Shown here: positions 15,835 to 23,889 of the stretch, piece after piece
How the letters are laid out: each line of letters begins with the position of its first letter
How positions within the stretch are numbered: the stretch's first letter is position 1
DNA from: CAVZBW01 sp963778465
Lineage (GTDB): Bacteria; Actinomycetota; Acidimicrobiia; Acidimicrobiales; RAAP-2
Assembly (NCBI GenBank): GCA_963778465.1
Contig: CAVZUK010000003.1
Span: forward strand, 2,480,001-2,544,000
DNA: 64,000 nt
Direction of reading: 5' to 3'
Made by a program: the position numbers and the translations under genes
The notes under the pieces: generated by a model
What the model was told of the DNA's origin: nothing
Databases searched by the model: none
Seen by the model: the letters and a program-made list of their open reading frames with translations, nothing else

Positions 15835-17617
15835 GTGAGCGTAGCCAGCGCCGACGTGCAGGCGACCTTCGCCGCCACCCTCGTGGACGAGTGGGTCCGA
15901 TGCGGGGTGGTCGACGCGGTGGTCTGCCCGGGGTCACGCTCCACGCCCATGGCCGTCGCGCTGGCCCGCCGTCCGGAGATCGCGGTGCACGTGCGGCTGG
16001 ACGAGCGCAGCGCGGGGTTCTACGCCATCGGGCTCGCCGCGGCCACCTCGAGGGCCGTCGTCGTGCTCACGACGAGCGGCACCGCGGCGGCGGAGCTGCA
16101 CCCGAGCGTCGTCGAGGCGTCCCACCACGGCGTGCCCCTCGTCGTCTGCACGGCCGACCGCCCGCCGGAGCTCCAGGGGGTCGGCGCGCCGCAGACCATC
16201 GACCAGAGGGCGCTCTACGGTCCGGCGGTGCGTTGGAGCTGTGCGCCGGGAGTGCCCGAGGTGGCGAACCGGGCCGGATGGCGCTCGGTCGGCTCCCGGA
16301 TGGTCGCCGAGGCGACGTGCGGCCCCTCCGGGCCCGGTCCGGTGCATGCCAACTTGGCCTTTCGCGAGCCGCTCAGCGGGGACGTGGTGGACCTCCCCGT
16401 GGGCCGGGCCGGCGGGTCCCCTTGGCACACGGTCCGGCGGAGCTCGACCCCGCCGGCGATCGGCGCGGAAGTCGCTTCGCGCGCCGCGCGCGCGCGGACT
16501 CATCGTCGCCGGGGCGGGCGCAGCGCCGGTGGGGGGCGAGCGGGCGCTCGTCTCGCTCGCCCAACGCCTCGGCTGGCCCTTGCTCGCCGATCCCCCCTCC
16601 CGATGCCGGTTCGATCGGGGCGGCGTCGTGGCGGCTGCCGACGCGCTGTTGCGGGACGACCGCGTCCGCCGGGACCTGCGGCCGGAGCTGGTGCTCCAGA
16701 TCGGCGAGCCCTGGGCCTCGAGGGTGCTCGGGGAGTACCTCGCCGAGTGCGCCGCCGGGGGCACCGAGGTCTGGGCCGTGGATCCTCATTGGCGGTGGCG
16801 GGACCCCCACCGGATCGTCGGCAGGGTCTTGGGCGCCGATCCCGGCGAGCTCGTCGCCGTCACGACGGCCACCCTTGGTGCCGAAGCAGGTCCTCGCCCA
16901 CCGGTCGAATGGACCGACCGGTGGCGGCGCGCCGACGAGGCGGCGCAAGCCGTCCTCGACGAGGCGCTCGGCGATCCCGACTCGCTCGACGAGCCGTCGC
17001 TGGCCCGTCTTCTGCCGGGTTCGGTCGAACCCGGCACGGCGGTCGTCGCCTCCTCGTCCATGCCGATCCGGGATCTCGAGTGGTTCGCCCCCAAGCTGGC
17101 CTCGCCCCCGACGGTGTGGGCCAACCGCGGGGTCAACGGCATCGACGGCGTCACCTCCACCGCACTCGGATGGGCGTCGGCGGGGACCGGCCCGGTAGTG
17201 GCGGTCATGGGCGACCTGGCGTTCCTGCACGACCTCGGCGCATTGGTCAGCGCCGCCGACGACGGCGCCGGCCGAGCGCCGGCCCCCTGCACGATCGTCG
17301 TCGTGGACAACGACGGCGGCGGGATCTTCTCTTTCCTCCCACAGGCCGGGGCGCTGCCGGGGGAGACCTTCGAGCAGCTGTTCGGAACGCCGATGGCGAC
17401 CTCGGTGTCCGGCGCGGCCAAGGGCCTCGGGATCGAGGTCGCCGACGTCGCCACGCCAGGCGAGCTCGAGGCAGCCCTCCAGGCCCCGCACCGGGCCGCC
17501 GCGGTGTCACGACGTGTCGTGCGCGTCGCCGTGCCGCCCAGAGCGCAAAACGTGGCGCTCCACGACCGGCTCCACTCGGCGGTGGGCGCCGCGGCACGCC
17601 GGGCCATCGGGGCCTGA
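15835..17617 (+). CDS. menD: 2-Succinyl-5-enolpyruvyl-6-hydroxy-3-cyclohexene-1-carboxylate synthase, frameshifted
   Basis: A thiamin-diphosphate enzyme committing isochorismate to menaquinone. In frame 1 (15835 to about 16480) it has VVCPGSRSTPMAVAL, HVRLDERSAGFYAIGLA and TTSGTAAAELHPSVVEA. From about 16497 the sequence continues in frame 2 with RGLIVAGAGAAPVGG, ASSSMPIRDLEWFAP and the ThDP/Mg motif MGDLAFLHDLGAL...VVVDNDGGGIFSFLP. It ends at 17617. The switch falls in the alternating tract CGCGCGCCGCGCGCGCGCGG (16478-16497), where adding two bases restores one 594-residue frame. Both halves are well conserved, so the gene is probably intact in the organism and the tract mis-called. Starts with GTG. 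Confidence 0.9.
15838..15843 (-). promoter_or_regulatory. -10 box (TACGCT) of menH
   Basis: TACGCT on the minus strand ends 8 nt before GTG 15829. It lies inside the first codons of menD. Confidence 0.45.
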
Positions 17618-17649
17618 CGGGAACCCCGGGGACCCCGTACCGAGCGCGA

Positions 17650-17682
17650 CGCCGCGGTCGTCGGCCTCAGCGGACCGCGGCG
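17650..17682. terminator. 10-bp inverted repeat between menD and the carotenoid oxygenase gene
   Basis: CGCCGCGGTC (17650-17659) and its exact complement GACCGCGGCG (17673-17682) enclose a 13-nt loop that includes the stop codon of the minus-strand gene. Candidate bidirectional terminator without a T tract. Confidence 0.55.
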
Positions 17683-19058
17683 ACCTCCTCGCGGGGCACC
17701 CACGACCCGTGGCATCCGTAGGGGATGCGAAAGGGAAGGTCCACGATGGCCACCGGATCGCCCCCGAACGTGGAGCCGTCGAGCACGGCCAGGCAGCTGC
17801 GCGTCCCTGCCAGGTCGGAGACGATCGAGAGCACCCAGCCCTCGTCGTCGCTGCGAGCGCCCGGGGAGCGGACGAAGAGGGGCTCGCCGGCGCTCCAGCC
17901 CTCGCCCGGATCCCACACCGCACGCAGATCACGCTGGAGGTCGTAGCGGACGAGGCTCGAGGACCCGTCGAGGCCGTGGGGCCCGCTCGTGGCAACGCAG
18001 TACCCGAAGCGGTAGGGCCGACCGGTCAGGCGGTCGTCGACACGCGGCCACTCGACGGCCATGTCGTCCAGCTGGTTGACGTGCACCACGCCGCTCGGCG
18101 GATCGATCTCCCAACGTTCCAACACCGCGCTCGAGTGGGCCATCCGACCGAAGGCCTCGTCGTGCCGGCACACCTCGATGACGATGCGATCCCCGGCGTC
18201 GCGGGCGTTCATGACGTGGAAGGCGAAGCGGGGCTCGATCGAGAACCAACGAGTCGCCCCACCGTCCTCGCCGCGACGCAGGACGCCGAGTCGCGCCCCG
18301 GCCTCGGGGTCCCAGCGGAACGGGAGGGGGGTCCCGCGGCGCGCCATCTCGGGATCGAAGACGGCGGGGAGGTCGAGGAAGACGACGCGGCTCGGCGTGA
18401 CCGCGAAGTCGTGTTGCACGGTGGGCCGGGGGATGTCGATCGCGGTGCTGTGGACGGCGCTGCCGCTGGCGTCGAGCTCGTGATAGCGAAGGTACGGGGG
18501 GCCGAAGCAGTCGTAGCCGAACATCACCAACCCCCCGGTGACCGGGTCGATCTTCGGGAGGGGGCTGACGGGCGACGACACCATCCCGTCGAAGTCCCAG
18601 GTCCCCACGGTGCGCAGGTCCGACCGCAACCGGAGGGGAAGACCCCTCTCGGACAGGGCCAACAGCACGCCGGCGTGGCAGACCACCCCGGCGTTGGCCG
18701 GGCTGTCCACCGGCTCGATCAGGCCTGTGGGGACCGGAGTGGTGAGCTGGTCGGCCAGCGCCCGGGTGCGCACCCACCGGTTGCGGTAGCCGACGACCTG
18801 GCCGGCGCGCAGCTCGATCGCGTGGACCATCCCGTCGCCGGTGCACCACTCGTGGGCGGCGTGGTCGGCGACCGTGGCCGGGTTCGGCCCGTTGCGCAGC
18901 AGGAAGCCGTCGAGCTCGGGAGGCAGGTGGCCGATCATCGGGAACGGTCCACGCACGGCGCGCTCGATCCCGACGGGGGCGAAGTTCGCGCTGAGGAACG
19001 GGTTGGCGTCGCTCGACACGGGATGCAGCTCGAGGCGCGATCTGTCGCGAATCGACAC
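17667..19058 (-). CDS. Carotenoid oxygenase family protein
   Basis: A 463-residue non-haem iron dioxygenase of the carotenoid cleavage / RPE65 family. The four iron-ligand histidines can be placed: GDGMVHAIEL, VVCHAGVLLAL, TVQHDFAVT and, at the C-terminus, YGCHGSW. The N-terminal GHLPPELDGFLLRNGPNP and WFSIEPRFAFHVMNA are further family blocks. Such enzymes split the polyene chain of carotenoids, apocarotenoids or stilbenes with O2; the substrate is not evident. The GTG at 19058 is supported by TAGCGT 7 nt upstream; the frame open further upstream is antisense to tyrS. It is a single-gene unit, convergent with menD and divergent from tyrS. Confidence 0.92.
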   Translation of the reverse strand: MSIRDRSRLELHPVSSDANPFLSANFAPVGIERAVRGPFPMIGHLPPELDGFLLRNGPNPATVADHAAHEWCTGDGMVHAIELRAGQVVGYRNRWVRTRALADQLTTPVPTGLIEPVDSPANAGVVCHAGVLLALSERGLPLRLRSDLRTVGTWDFDGMVSSPVSPLPKIDPVTGGLVMFGYDCFGPPYLRYHELDASGSAVHSTAIDIPRPTVQHDFAVTPSRVVFLDLPAVFDPEMARRGTPLPFRWDPEAGARLGVLRRGEDGGATRWFSIEPRFAFHVMNARDAGDRIVIEVCRHDEAFGRMAHSSAVLERWEIDPPSGVVHVNQLDDMAVEWPRVDDRLTGRPYRFGYCVATSGPHGLDGSSSLVRYDLQRDLRAVWDPGEGWSAGEPLFVRSPGARSDDEGWVLSIVSDLAGTRSCLAVLDGSTFGGDPVAIVDLPFRIPYGCHGSWVPREEVAAVR

Positions 19059-19065
19059 GCTCGGC

Positions 19066-19071
19066 ACGCTA
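19066..19071 (-). promoter_or_regulatory. -10 box (TAGCGT) of the carotenoid oxygenase gene
   Basis: TAGCGT on the minus strand, 7 nt before GTG 19058. It selects this start over GTG 19067, which overlaps the hexamer. Confidence 0.5.
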
Positions 19072-19124
19072 ACGGCGAGCCGAGGCGGTGCGGGGTCAAC
19101 CCCGCGTTGTGGCAGGCTGGATCG

Positions 19125-20468
19125 GTGGCGGGCTCCGTTGCGGCAGATCTGCGGTTCCGGGGGATCGTCAACCAGACGACGGACGACGGCCTCCTCGACC
19201 GGCTGGACGCGGACCGCCTGACCTTCTACGCCGGCTTCGACCCCACGGCTCCGAGCCTGCACGTGGGGTCGCTGCTGCAGTTGTGCCTCCTGCGGCGGCT
19301 GCAGATGGCCGGGCACCGGCCCATCGCCGTGGCGGGCGGGGCCACCGGCGCCATCGGCGACCCCGGAGGCAAGTCCGAGGAGCGCCCCCTCCAGACCCCG
19401 GAGGAGATCGACCGGAACCTAACGGGCATCCGGGCCCAGATGGCCCGCTTCCTGGAGCTCGACGAGGGACCCGGGACCGGTGGCGGGGCGCTCCTGCTCG
19501 ACAACCGCGAATGGCTGGGCGGGATGGGCCTGCTCGACTTCTTGCGGGACGTCGGAAAGCATTTCACGGTGAACCAGATGGTGGCCAAGGAGACGGTGCG
19601 CTCGCGCCTCGAGCGCCCCGACCACAGCATCTCGTACGCCGAGTTCAGCTACATGCTGCTCCAGGCCTACGACTTCCTCTGCCTCCTCGACCTTCACGGG
19701 TGCGAGCTTCAGATCGGGGGGAGCGACCAGTGGGGCAACATCACGATGGGCGTCGAGCTGGTGCGCAAGACGCGCCGCCGAGAGGTCTTCGGGTTGACCA
19801 CGCCCCTCGTCACCAAGGCCGACGGCACCAAGTTCGGCAAGACCGAGCAGGGGACGGTGTGGCTCGATCCCGAGCGCACCAGCCCCTACCGGTTCTTCCA
19901 GTTCTTCCTCCAGGCGGAGGACGCCGTGGTGGGCCTCTACCTCCGGTACTTCACCTTTCTTTCCCGCGAGGAGATCGAGGCCTTGGACCAGCAGGTGAGC
20001 GAGCGGCCACAGGCACGGGCCGCCCAGCGACGTCTGGCCCACGAGCTCACGTCGCTCGTCCACGGCGAGCAGGAGGCGATCCGGGCGGAACGGGCGTCGA
20101 GGGCGCTCTTCGACGGGAGCGTGGCCGACCTCGACACCGACATCTTGGAGGAGGTGGTGCGCGACAGCCCCTCGACGAGCCTTCCCCGCGGCCTCTTCGG
20201 CGGTCGTCCGGCCGGCGAGACCTCGGGCGTGCACGACGGGAGCGCCGGAGACGGCGTCGTCCTCCTGGACGCCCTGGTCCGTGCGGGGCTGGCCTCCTCC
20301 AAGGGGGATGGTCGCCGCAAGATCTCCCAGGGGGGGATCTACGTGAACGACCGCCGAGAGCACGACGCGGACCGGGTGCTCGGTCCGGAGGACCTGCTGC
20401 ACGGTCGCTACGTGGTCTTGCGTCGTGGCAAGCACGACTACCACGTCCTGCGGGCGGAGGCGCCCTGA
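19125..20468 (+). CDS. tyrS: Tyrosyl-tRNA synthetase
   Basis: A 447-residue class I aminoacyl-tRNA synthetase. The HIGH motif appears as HVGS in YAGFDPTAPSLHVGSLLQL (His46). YMLLQAYDF and GGSDQWGNI are the tyrosine-binding blocks, and KFGKT replaces KMSKS, as usual for TyrRS. The C-terminal part ending in KISQGGIYVNDRRE is the S4-like RNA-binding domain. The GTG at 19125 was chosen because the conserved sequence begins about 10 residues later; a weak CAGGCT box lies 6 nt upstream. A possible lipoprotein gene follows closely. Confidence 0.96.
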   Translation: MAGSVAADLRFRGIVNQTTDDGLLDRLDADRLTFYAGFDPTAPSLHVGSLLQLCLLRRLQMAGHRPIAVAGGATGAIGDPGGKSEERPLQTPEEIDRNLTGIRAQMARFLELDEGPGTGGGALLLDNREWLGGMGLLDFLRDVGKHFTVNQMVAKETVRSRLERPDHSISYAEFSYMLLQAYDFLCLLDLHGCELQIGGSDQWGNITMGVELVRKTRRREVFGLTTPLVTKADGTKFGKTEQGTVWLDPERTSPYRFFQFFLQAEDAVVGLYLRYFTFLSREEIEALDQQVSERPQARAAQRRLAHELTSLVHGEQEAIRAERASRALFDGSVADLDTDILEEVVRDSPSTSLPRGLFGGRPAGETSGVHDGSAGDGVVLLDALVRAGLASSKGDGRRKISQGGIYVNDRREHDADRVLGPEDLLHGRYVVLRRGKHDYHVLRAEAP

Positions 20469-20503
20469 CGGTGGGTCGCCGCGTCGCGGTGCAGGACGGG
20501 CGC

Positions 20504-21010
20504 GTGAGGAGGAAGTGGACGGTGATCCTGCCCGCGACGCTGCTCGTCCCCGGGGTCCTGCTGGCGGGTTGCGCCGGCGCCGAGGACTCCGGCAGCCCGG
20601 CACACCGGATGCGCACGTGGGCGGACGGGACGTCGTTCGGGGCGGGCGTCGGGTCGCTCAAGGCAGACTCTGCCGCCGTGGCCGCCGCGTACCGCGACGG
20701 CCGTGCCCGCTCGAGCCTGCCCAGTGCGTGCAACGCCCTGGCCCTGGACGCCCAGAATGCCAACGACAGCCTGCCGTCCCCCGACGCTGCGCTCACCCAG
20801 CAGCTGGCGTCGGCCTACCAGCTGTACTACGAGGCGGGCACCGCCTGCTACTCCAGCCAGTCCGTCGCGACCATGCGCAAGGTCACCGCGCAACGCGAGC
20901 ATGCCGATCGGTTGCTCACCGAGGCCACCGCGACCGTCGGGCGGATCGCCGGCATCGTGGTGTCGACGACGACCACGCCGACGCCGACCACGCTCGGCGG
21001 GGGGTTCTGA
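20504..21010 (+). CDS. Putative lipoprotein of unknown function
   Basis: A 168-residue protein with a bacterial lipoprotein signal peptide: charged start VRRKW, hydrophobic VILPATLLVPGVLLAG, and lipobox L-A-G-C with the cysteine at residue 23. The mature part is helical and polar (MRKVTAQREHADRLLTEATA) and ends in a Thr/Pro-rich tail STTTTPTPTT followed by LGGGF. No domain is recognised; a cell-envelope location is inferred. In-frame GTGs at 20471 and 20489 are alternatives; 20504 gives the most typical signal peptide. It lies 35 bp after tyrS, and its stop abuts the ATG of the flavin reductase gene. Confidence 0.7.
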   Translation: MRRKWTVILPATLLVPGVLLAGCAGAEDSGSPAHRMRTWADGTSFGAGVGSLKADSAAVAAAYRDGRARSSLPSACNALALDAQNANDSLPSPDAALTQQLASAYQLYYEAGTACYSSQSVATMRKVTAQREHADRLLTEATATVGRIAGIVVSTTTTPTPTTLGGGF

Positions 21011-21607
21011 ATGGACGGGCGCTCCCCACGCGACGCCGAGAGCGTGGTCGGGCCGGTGCCGGGGGGACGGGATCCCGACGCTTACGACCGGCTCCGCCGC
21101 CGGATCCTTTGGGCCATGCCGGCGGGGCTCTACGTCGTCGGGAGCCGTGGGGCCGAGGGACCCGACGGCGCAGCACGCAACCTCATGACGTGCAACTGGT
21201 GCCAGCAGGTCTCGATCAGGCCCAAGATGGTGGCCGTCTCGATCGACGACGAGGCCGTGACCGCCCGCCTCGTCCGCGCCGGCGGGGTCTTCTCGGTCAA
21301 CCTCATCGACCGTGAGGACCGGGCGCTGGTCCGGCGCTACGTCAAGCCGGTGGCCGATCCCGTCTTCGATGCGGAGGGACGGGTGACCTCCATGGCCGGG
21401 CAGCCGACCATTCAGGCCGCCACCGGGGCGCCGATCCTCGCCGGCGCGGCGGCCTGGGTGGACTGCGAGGTCCGTCACGAGGTACCGCTCGGTAGCCACG
21501 TGCTCTTCGTGGGGGAAGTGGTAGACGTCGGCGTCGGAGGCGCGGGGTCCGACGGCCTGGACCGGGTCCTCCGAATGGAGGACACCCGGATGAGCTACGG
21601 CGGGTGA
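21011..21607 (+). CDS. Flavin reductase family (FMN-binding split barrel) protein
   Basis: A 198-residue protein of the flavin reductase / HpaC-like split-barrel family. LRRRILWAMPAGLYVVGSRG, NLMTCNWCQQVSIRPKMVAV and GGVFSVNLIDREDRALVRRY match the family's FMN-binding layout (TxNW...S-x-x-P-P). The C-terminal HEVPLGSHVLFVGEVVDV is the typical dimer strand. The partner oxygenase or acceptor is unknown; the neighbouring genes do not name it. The ATG immediately follows the lipoprotein stop, so the two are translationally coupled. Confidence 0.85.
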   Translation: MDGRSPRDAESVVGPVPGGRDPDAYDRLRRRILWAMPAGLYVVGSRGAEGPDGAARNLMTCNWCQQVSIRPKMVAVSIDDEAVTARLVRAGGVFSVNLIDREDRALVRRYVKPVADPVFDAEGRVTSMAGQPTIQAATGAPILAGAAAWVDCEVRHEVPLGSHVLFVGEVVDVGVGGAGSDGLDRVLRMEDTRMSYGG

Positions 21608-21655
21608 GCCAGGGCCGGTGACAGGGGCGACGGGCCGGGCGGGCGCGGCCCGGGT

Positions 21656-21913
21656 TCAGGACGGGCCGGAAGACCTCTCGCCCGCGGGCCTGGGCCGCAG
21701 ATCGATCCGGATGGTGAGGATCCCCTCGGAGAGCGAGGCTTCGGCGTCACCGATCATGGCGAAGTCCATGAAGTCCTGCTGGGCCTGCTCACGGAAGCGC
21801 TGACGCTCCGGTCCCTCGACGGGAGGGAGGCCACGCTCGCGGACGGCGGCGGCCCGCAATCGGAATCGCTCCACCATGGCTTGAGGGTCGAAGGACGGGT
21901 CCACGGTTCCCAC
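21656..21913 (-). CDS. Small conserved hypothetical protein
   Basis: An 85-residue acidic protein with no function recognised. The sequence MVERFRLRAAAVRERGLPP followed by EQAQQDFMDFAMIGDAEASL looks like two helices and a short beta segment (EGILTIRIDLRP). It has no cysteines, membrane segment or signal. The GTG at 21913 follows TAGGAGACC, an acceptable ribosome binding site; GTG 21904 three codons later is possible. It stands alone on the minus strand, converging with the flavin reductase gene. Confidence 0.6.
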   Translation of the reverse strand: MGTVDPSFDPQAMVERFRLRAAAVRERGLPPVEGPERQRFREQAQQDFMDFAMIGDAEASLSEGILTIRIDLRPRPAGERSSGPS

Positions 21914-21986
21914 GGTCTCCTACGGTGACCAGGCACGGGGTCGTGCGGAAGTCGCTCGTTGCGGCGGTTTCGGTGCCTGGAGACAC

Positions 21987-22130
21987 TAGACTGTTAGATC
22001 GGCGGGGGTGCCGAGGGCCAGCGATGGGCCAAGTACCGAGGGCCACGTGGCGGAGGGCAGCCTTCAGGAGGTTTCCCGCAGGCAGTAATCGAGGACGCCC
22101 GCGGCGGGCAAGAGCGGGTCGACAAGGGAG
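21987..22130 (+). promoter_or_regulatory. Promoter candidate and structured leader of the small zinc-ribbon gene
   Basis: TAGACT (21987-21992) or TTAGAT (21994-21999) may serve as -10. About 135 nt of leader then contain GGGCC blocks at 22015, 22024 and 22042, the hairpin GCCCGCGGCGGGC near 22097-22109, and the ribosome binding site AAGGGAG (22124-22130) 5 nt before the GTG. No known riboswitch class was recognised. Confidence 0.35.
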
Positions 22131-22135
22131 TCGCG

Positions 22136-22342
22136 GTGAAGAAGGGACGTCATCGACGCTTCGAGGAAGCGCGCAGCCTGAAGCGGTCGGTCTCGACGGT
22201 CAACGAGCGGTGCCCCGAATGTGGGGCGGAGCCGGAAGACGTGCACGCCTCGTGGTGCCTCGCCGAGGAAGACCAGTACGACCGGATTCTCGGAACCGCC
22301 GTCCCGTCCCGGCACGACGAGCCCGACCCCCTCGACGACTGA
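22136..22342 (+). CDS. Small protein with Cys-rich (zinc-ribbon-like) motif
   Basis: A 68-residue protein of unknown role. The basic N-terminus VKKGRHRRFEEARSLKRS is followed by CPECGAEPEDVHASWC, a C-x2-C and a third cysteine 12 residues later that could bind zinc with a nearby histidine. The C-terminus is acidic (DEPDPLDD). The basic and zinc-binding features hint at RNA or DNA binding, which is inference only. The GTG start is supported by AAGGGAG 5 nt upstream. It has an unusually long leader compared with the many leaderless genes around it. Confidence 0.6.
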   Translation: MKKGRHRRFEEARSLKRSVSTVNERCPECGAEPEDVHASWCLAEEDQYDRILGTAVPSRHDEPDPLDD

Positions 22343-22363
22343 CCCGGCGACGGACCCGGGAGC

Positions 22364-23116
22364 TCACGAACCCCTGCGCCGCAGCGCAGGGTGCGGGAGG
22401 GGAACCCCTTCGGCGAGCGCCTTGCCGCGGGCGGCCAGCAGGGCGGCGAGCCGGCGGTAGATCTTCTTGCCCACCATCGCGGTGAGCTCGCCCTCCATCT
22501 CCTTGTAGACCGGCCGATCACCCACGAAGGCCTCGGGGGACTCGGTGCACCACCAGTGGAACTCCGACCCGCCTTCCCCCCAGTGGCGGCGGTCCCACTG
22601 GCATACCGTCGACGTGACGTGCCCGTCCTCCGCCACCGTGTCCTCTCGCCGGAGGGGGAGCTGCCAGCAAACCTCGGGCTTCAGGTCGAGCGGCCGCTCG
22701 CCCCGGCGCAGCGCCGCTTGATGGAGCGCGCACCCGGGTCCTGCGGGGAAGCCCGGCCGGTTGAGGAAGATGCAGGCGCCGTCCACCAACCGGGTGACCT
22801 GCTCGCCGTGGCGGTTGGTCTTGACGACGCCGTTCCTTCCCTTGCGGCGGAACTGCCATTCCTCGTCGGTGAGCGTCGCGGCCACGCGCTCCACGCGGCG
22901 CAGGTCGGCCTTGTCGACGAAGTGCGCGCCGTAGGAACAGCATCCGTGCACCAGCTCGGGTGCCGGCTCGGTCAGGACGCCGAGGCACCCCCGGCCGTAG
23001 ATGCACGTCCAGTTGCTCGTGAGGAAGGTCGCGTCGAAGAGCCACGTACGCTCCTCGTCGGGGTCTTCGAAGCTGACCCACTCCTTGGCGTCGGTCGGGG
23101 CTCCGCGTGGCGGCAC
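22364..23116 (-). CDS. Cysteine-rich conserved hypothetical protein
   Basis: A 250-residue protein with ten cysteines arranged as WTCIYGRGCLGVL, HGCCSYGAHF, GACIFLNR, GPGCALH, EVCWQLPL, TVCQWDR and WWCTES. The spacing resembles YkgJ-type cysteine-cluster proteins, which probably bind zinc or an Fe-S cluster; the exact family was not identified. No membrane segment is present. The GTG at 23116 is preceded by TAAGGT at 6 nt (leaderless). It is divergent from an NfuA-like iron-sulfur carrier with only 37 bp between start codons, which makes a metal-related role attractive but unproven. Confidence 0.7.
   Translation of the reverse strand: MPPRGAPTDAKEWVSFEDPDEERTWLFDATFLTSNWTCIYGRGCLGVLTEPAPELVHGCCSYGAHFVDKADLRRVERVAATLTDEEWQFRRKGRNGVVKTNRHGEQVTRLVDGACIFLNRPGFPAGPGCALHQAALRRGERPLDLKPEVCWQLPLRREDTVAEDGHVTSTVCQWDRRHWGEGGSEFHWWCTESPEAFVGDRPVYKEMEGELTAMVGKKIYRRLAALLAARGKALAEGVPLPHPALRRRGS
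22372..22391. terminator. Hairpin at the convergent ends of the genes at 22136 and 22364
   Basis: CCCTGCG (22372-22378) and CGCAGGG (22385-22391) with a 6-nt loop. It lies within the last codons of the minus-strand gene and 30 bp after the plus-strand stop. Confidence 0.4.
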
Positions 23117-23122
23117 GGCCGA

Positions 23123-23128
23123 ACCTTA
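23123..23128 (-). promoter_or_regulatory. -10 box (TAAGGT) of the Cys-rich gene
   Basis: TAAGGT on the minus strand ends 6 nt before GTG 23116. Confidence 0.45.
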
Positions 23129-23140
23129 CCCAAGGTCGCC

Positions 23141-23146
23141 TACACT
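23141..23146 (+). promoter_or_regulatory. -10 box (TACACT) of the NfuA-like gene
   Basis: TACACT ends 7 nt before ATG 23154. Together with the minus-strand box at 23123 it defines a compact divergent promoter. Confidence 0.5.
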
Positions 23147-23153
23147 GGCTGGC

Positions 23154-23840
23154 ATGGCACGCTCGGTGGAAGACCTGGCAGGCGACGATGTGTTGGGCGC
23201 GGCAGCGGAGATCCGGCCGGTCGTCACGGTGACCCCAGAGGCGCACGGTGTTGTCCGCGAGGCGATCGCGGAAGAGCCCGACCCCGACCAGCTCGCGCTG
23301 TGGCTCGAGATCCGGGGCGTCCAGGGTCGATCCTTCTCCTACGACCTGTACTTCCAGGCGCTTTCGGACGCGGGGGAGGACGACGCCGTCCACCACGATG
23401 GTGAGCTGCCGGTCGTGGTCCCCGCCGAGAGCGTGGAGAGCCTCCGAGGGGCGCGGCTCGAGTGGTCCGACGAGGGCGAAGGTGGTCTCGTCCTGGTGAA
23501 TCCCAACACCCCGTCCGAGCCGGACCCGGCGGAGGGTGGCTTGCCCGAGGAGGTGCTGGCGGCCGGGCTCACCGGCCCGTTGGCCAGCCGAGTGATGGAC
23601 GTGCTCGAGACGATGGTCAACCCGTCGATCGCCGCGCACGGCGGCCGTGCCGACCTGGTGGCCCTCGACGAGGGCGGGGGCGTCGCGTACCTGCAGCTGT
23701 CCGGGGGATGCCAGGGATGCGCGATGTCCCGAATGACCCTCACCCAGGGCATCGAGACGGCGTTGCGGCAAGAAGTACCCGAGCTGGTCAGGGTGACCGA
23801 CGTCACCGACCACACGAGCGGCGCCAACCCCTACTACTGA
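23154..23840 (+). CDS. NfuA-like Fe-S cluster carrier (A-type-like domain plus NifU C-terminal domain)
   Basis: A 228-residue iron-sulfur protein. Residues about 20-110 resemble an A-type (IscA/HesB) domain without its cysteines (TVTPEAHGVVREAI; LWLEIRGVQGRSFSYDLYF). Residues about 145-220 form a NifU C-terminal domain with the cluster-binding GGCQGCAMSRMTL (C-x2-C) after VNPSIAAHGGRADLV. This is the architecture of E. coli NfuA, in which the degenerate A-type domain helps target recognition and the Nfu domain carries a 4Fe-4S cluster. The ATG at 23154 has a leaderless promoter. aroC follows 49 bp downstream. Confidence 0.88.
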   Translation: MARSVEDLAGDDVLGAAAEIRPVVTVTPEAHGVVREAIAEEPDPDQLALWLEIRGVQGRSFSYDLYFQALSDAGEDDAVHHDGELPVVVPAESVESLRGARLEWSDEGEGGLVLVNPNTPSEPDPAEGGLPEEVLAAGLTGPLASRVMDVLETMVNPSIAAHGGRADLVALDEGGGVAYLQLSGGCQGCAMSRMTLTQGIETALRQEVPELVRVTDVTDHTSGANPYY

Positions 23841-23889
23841 TTCCGCCAGGCGCCGCGGGCGCCGGTGCACTGGTGGTGACGAGAGCAAG

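Noticed and set aside
21995..22125. Known riboswitch (c-di-AMP, ZTP, cobalamin), T-box or tRNA
   Set aside because: Short similarities such as GGGGGTGCCGA were considered, but the conserved cores and pairing pattern do not fit, and there is no TTCGAATC-type T-loop.
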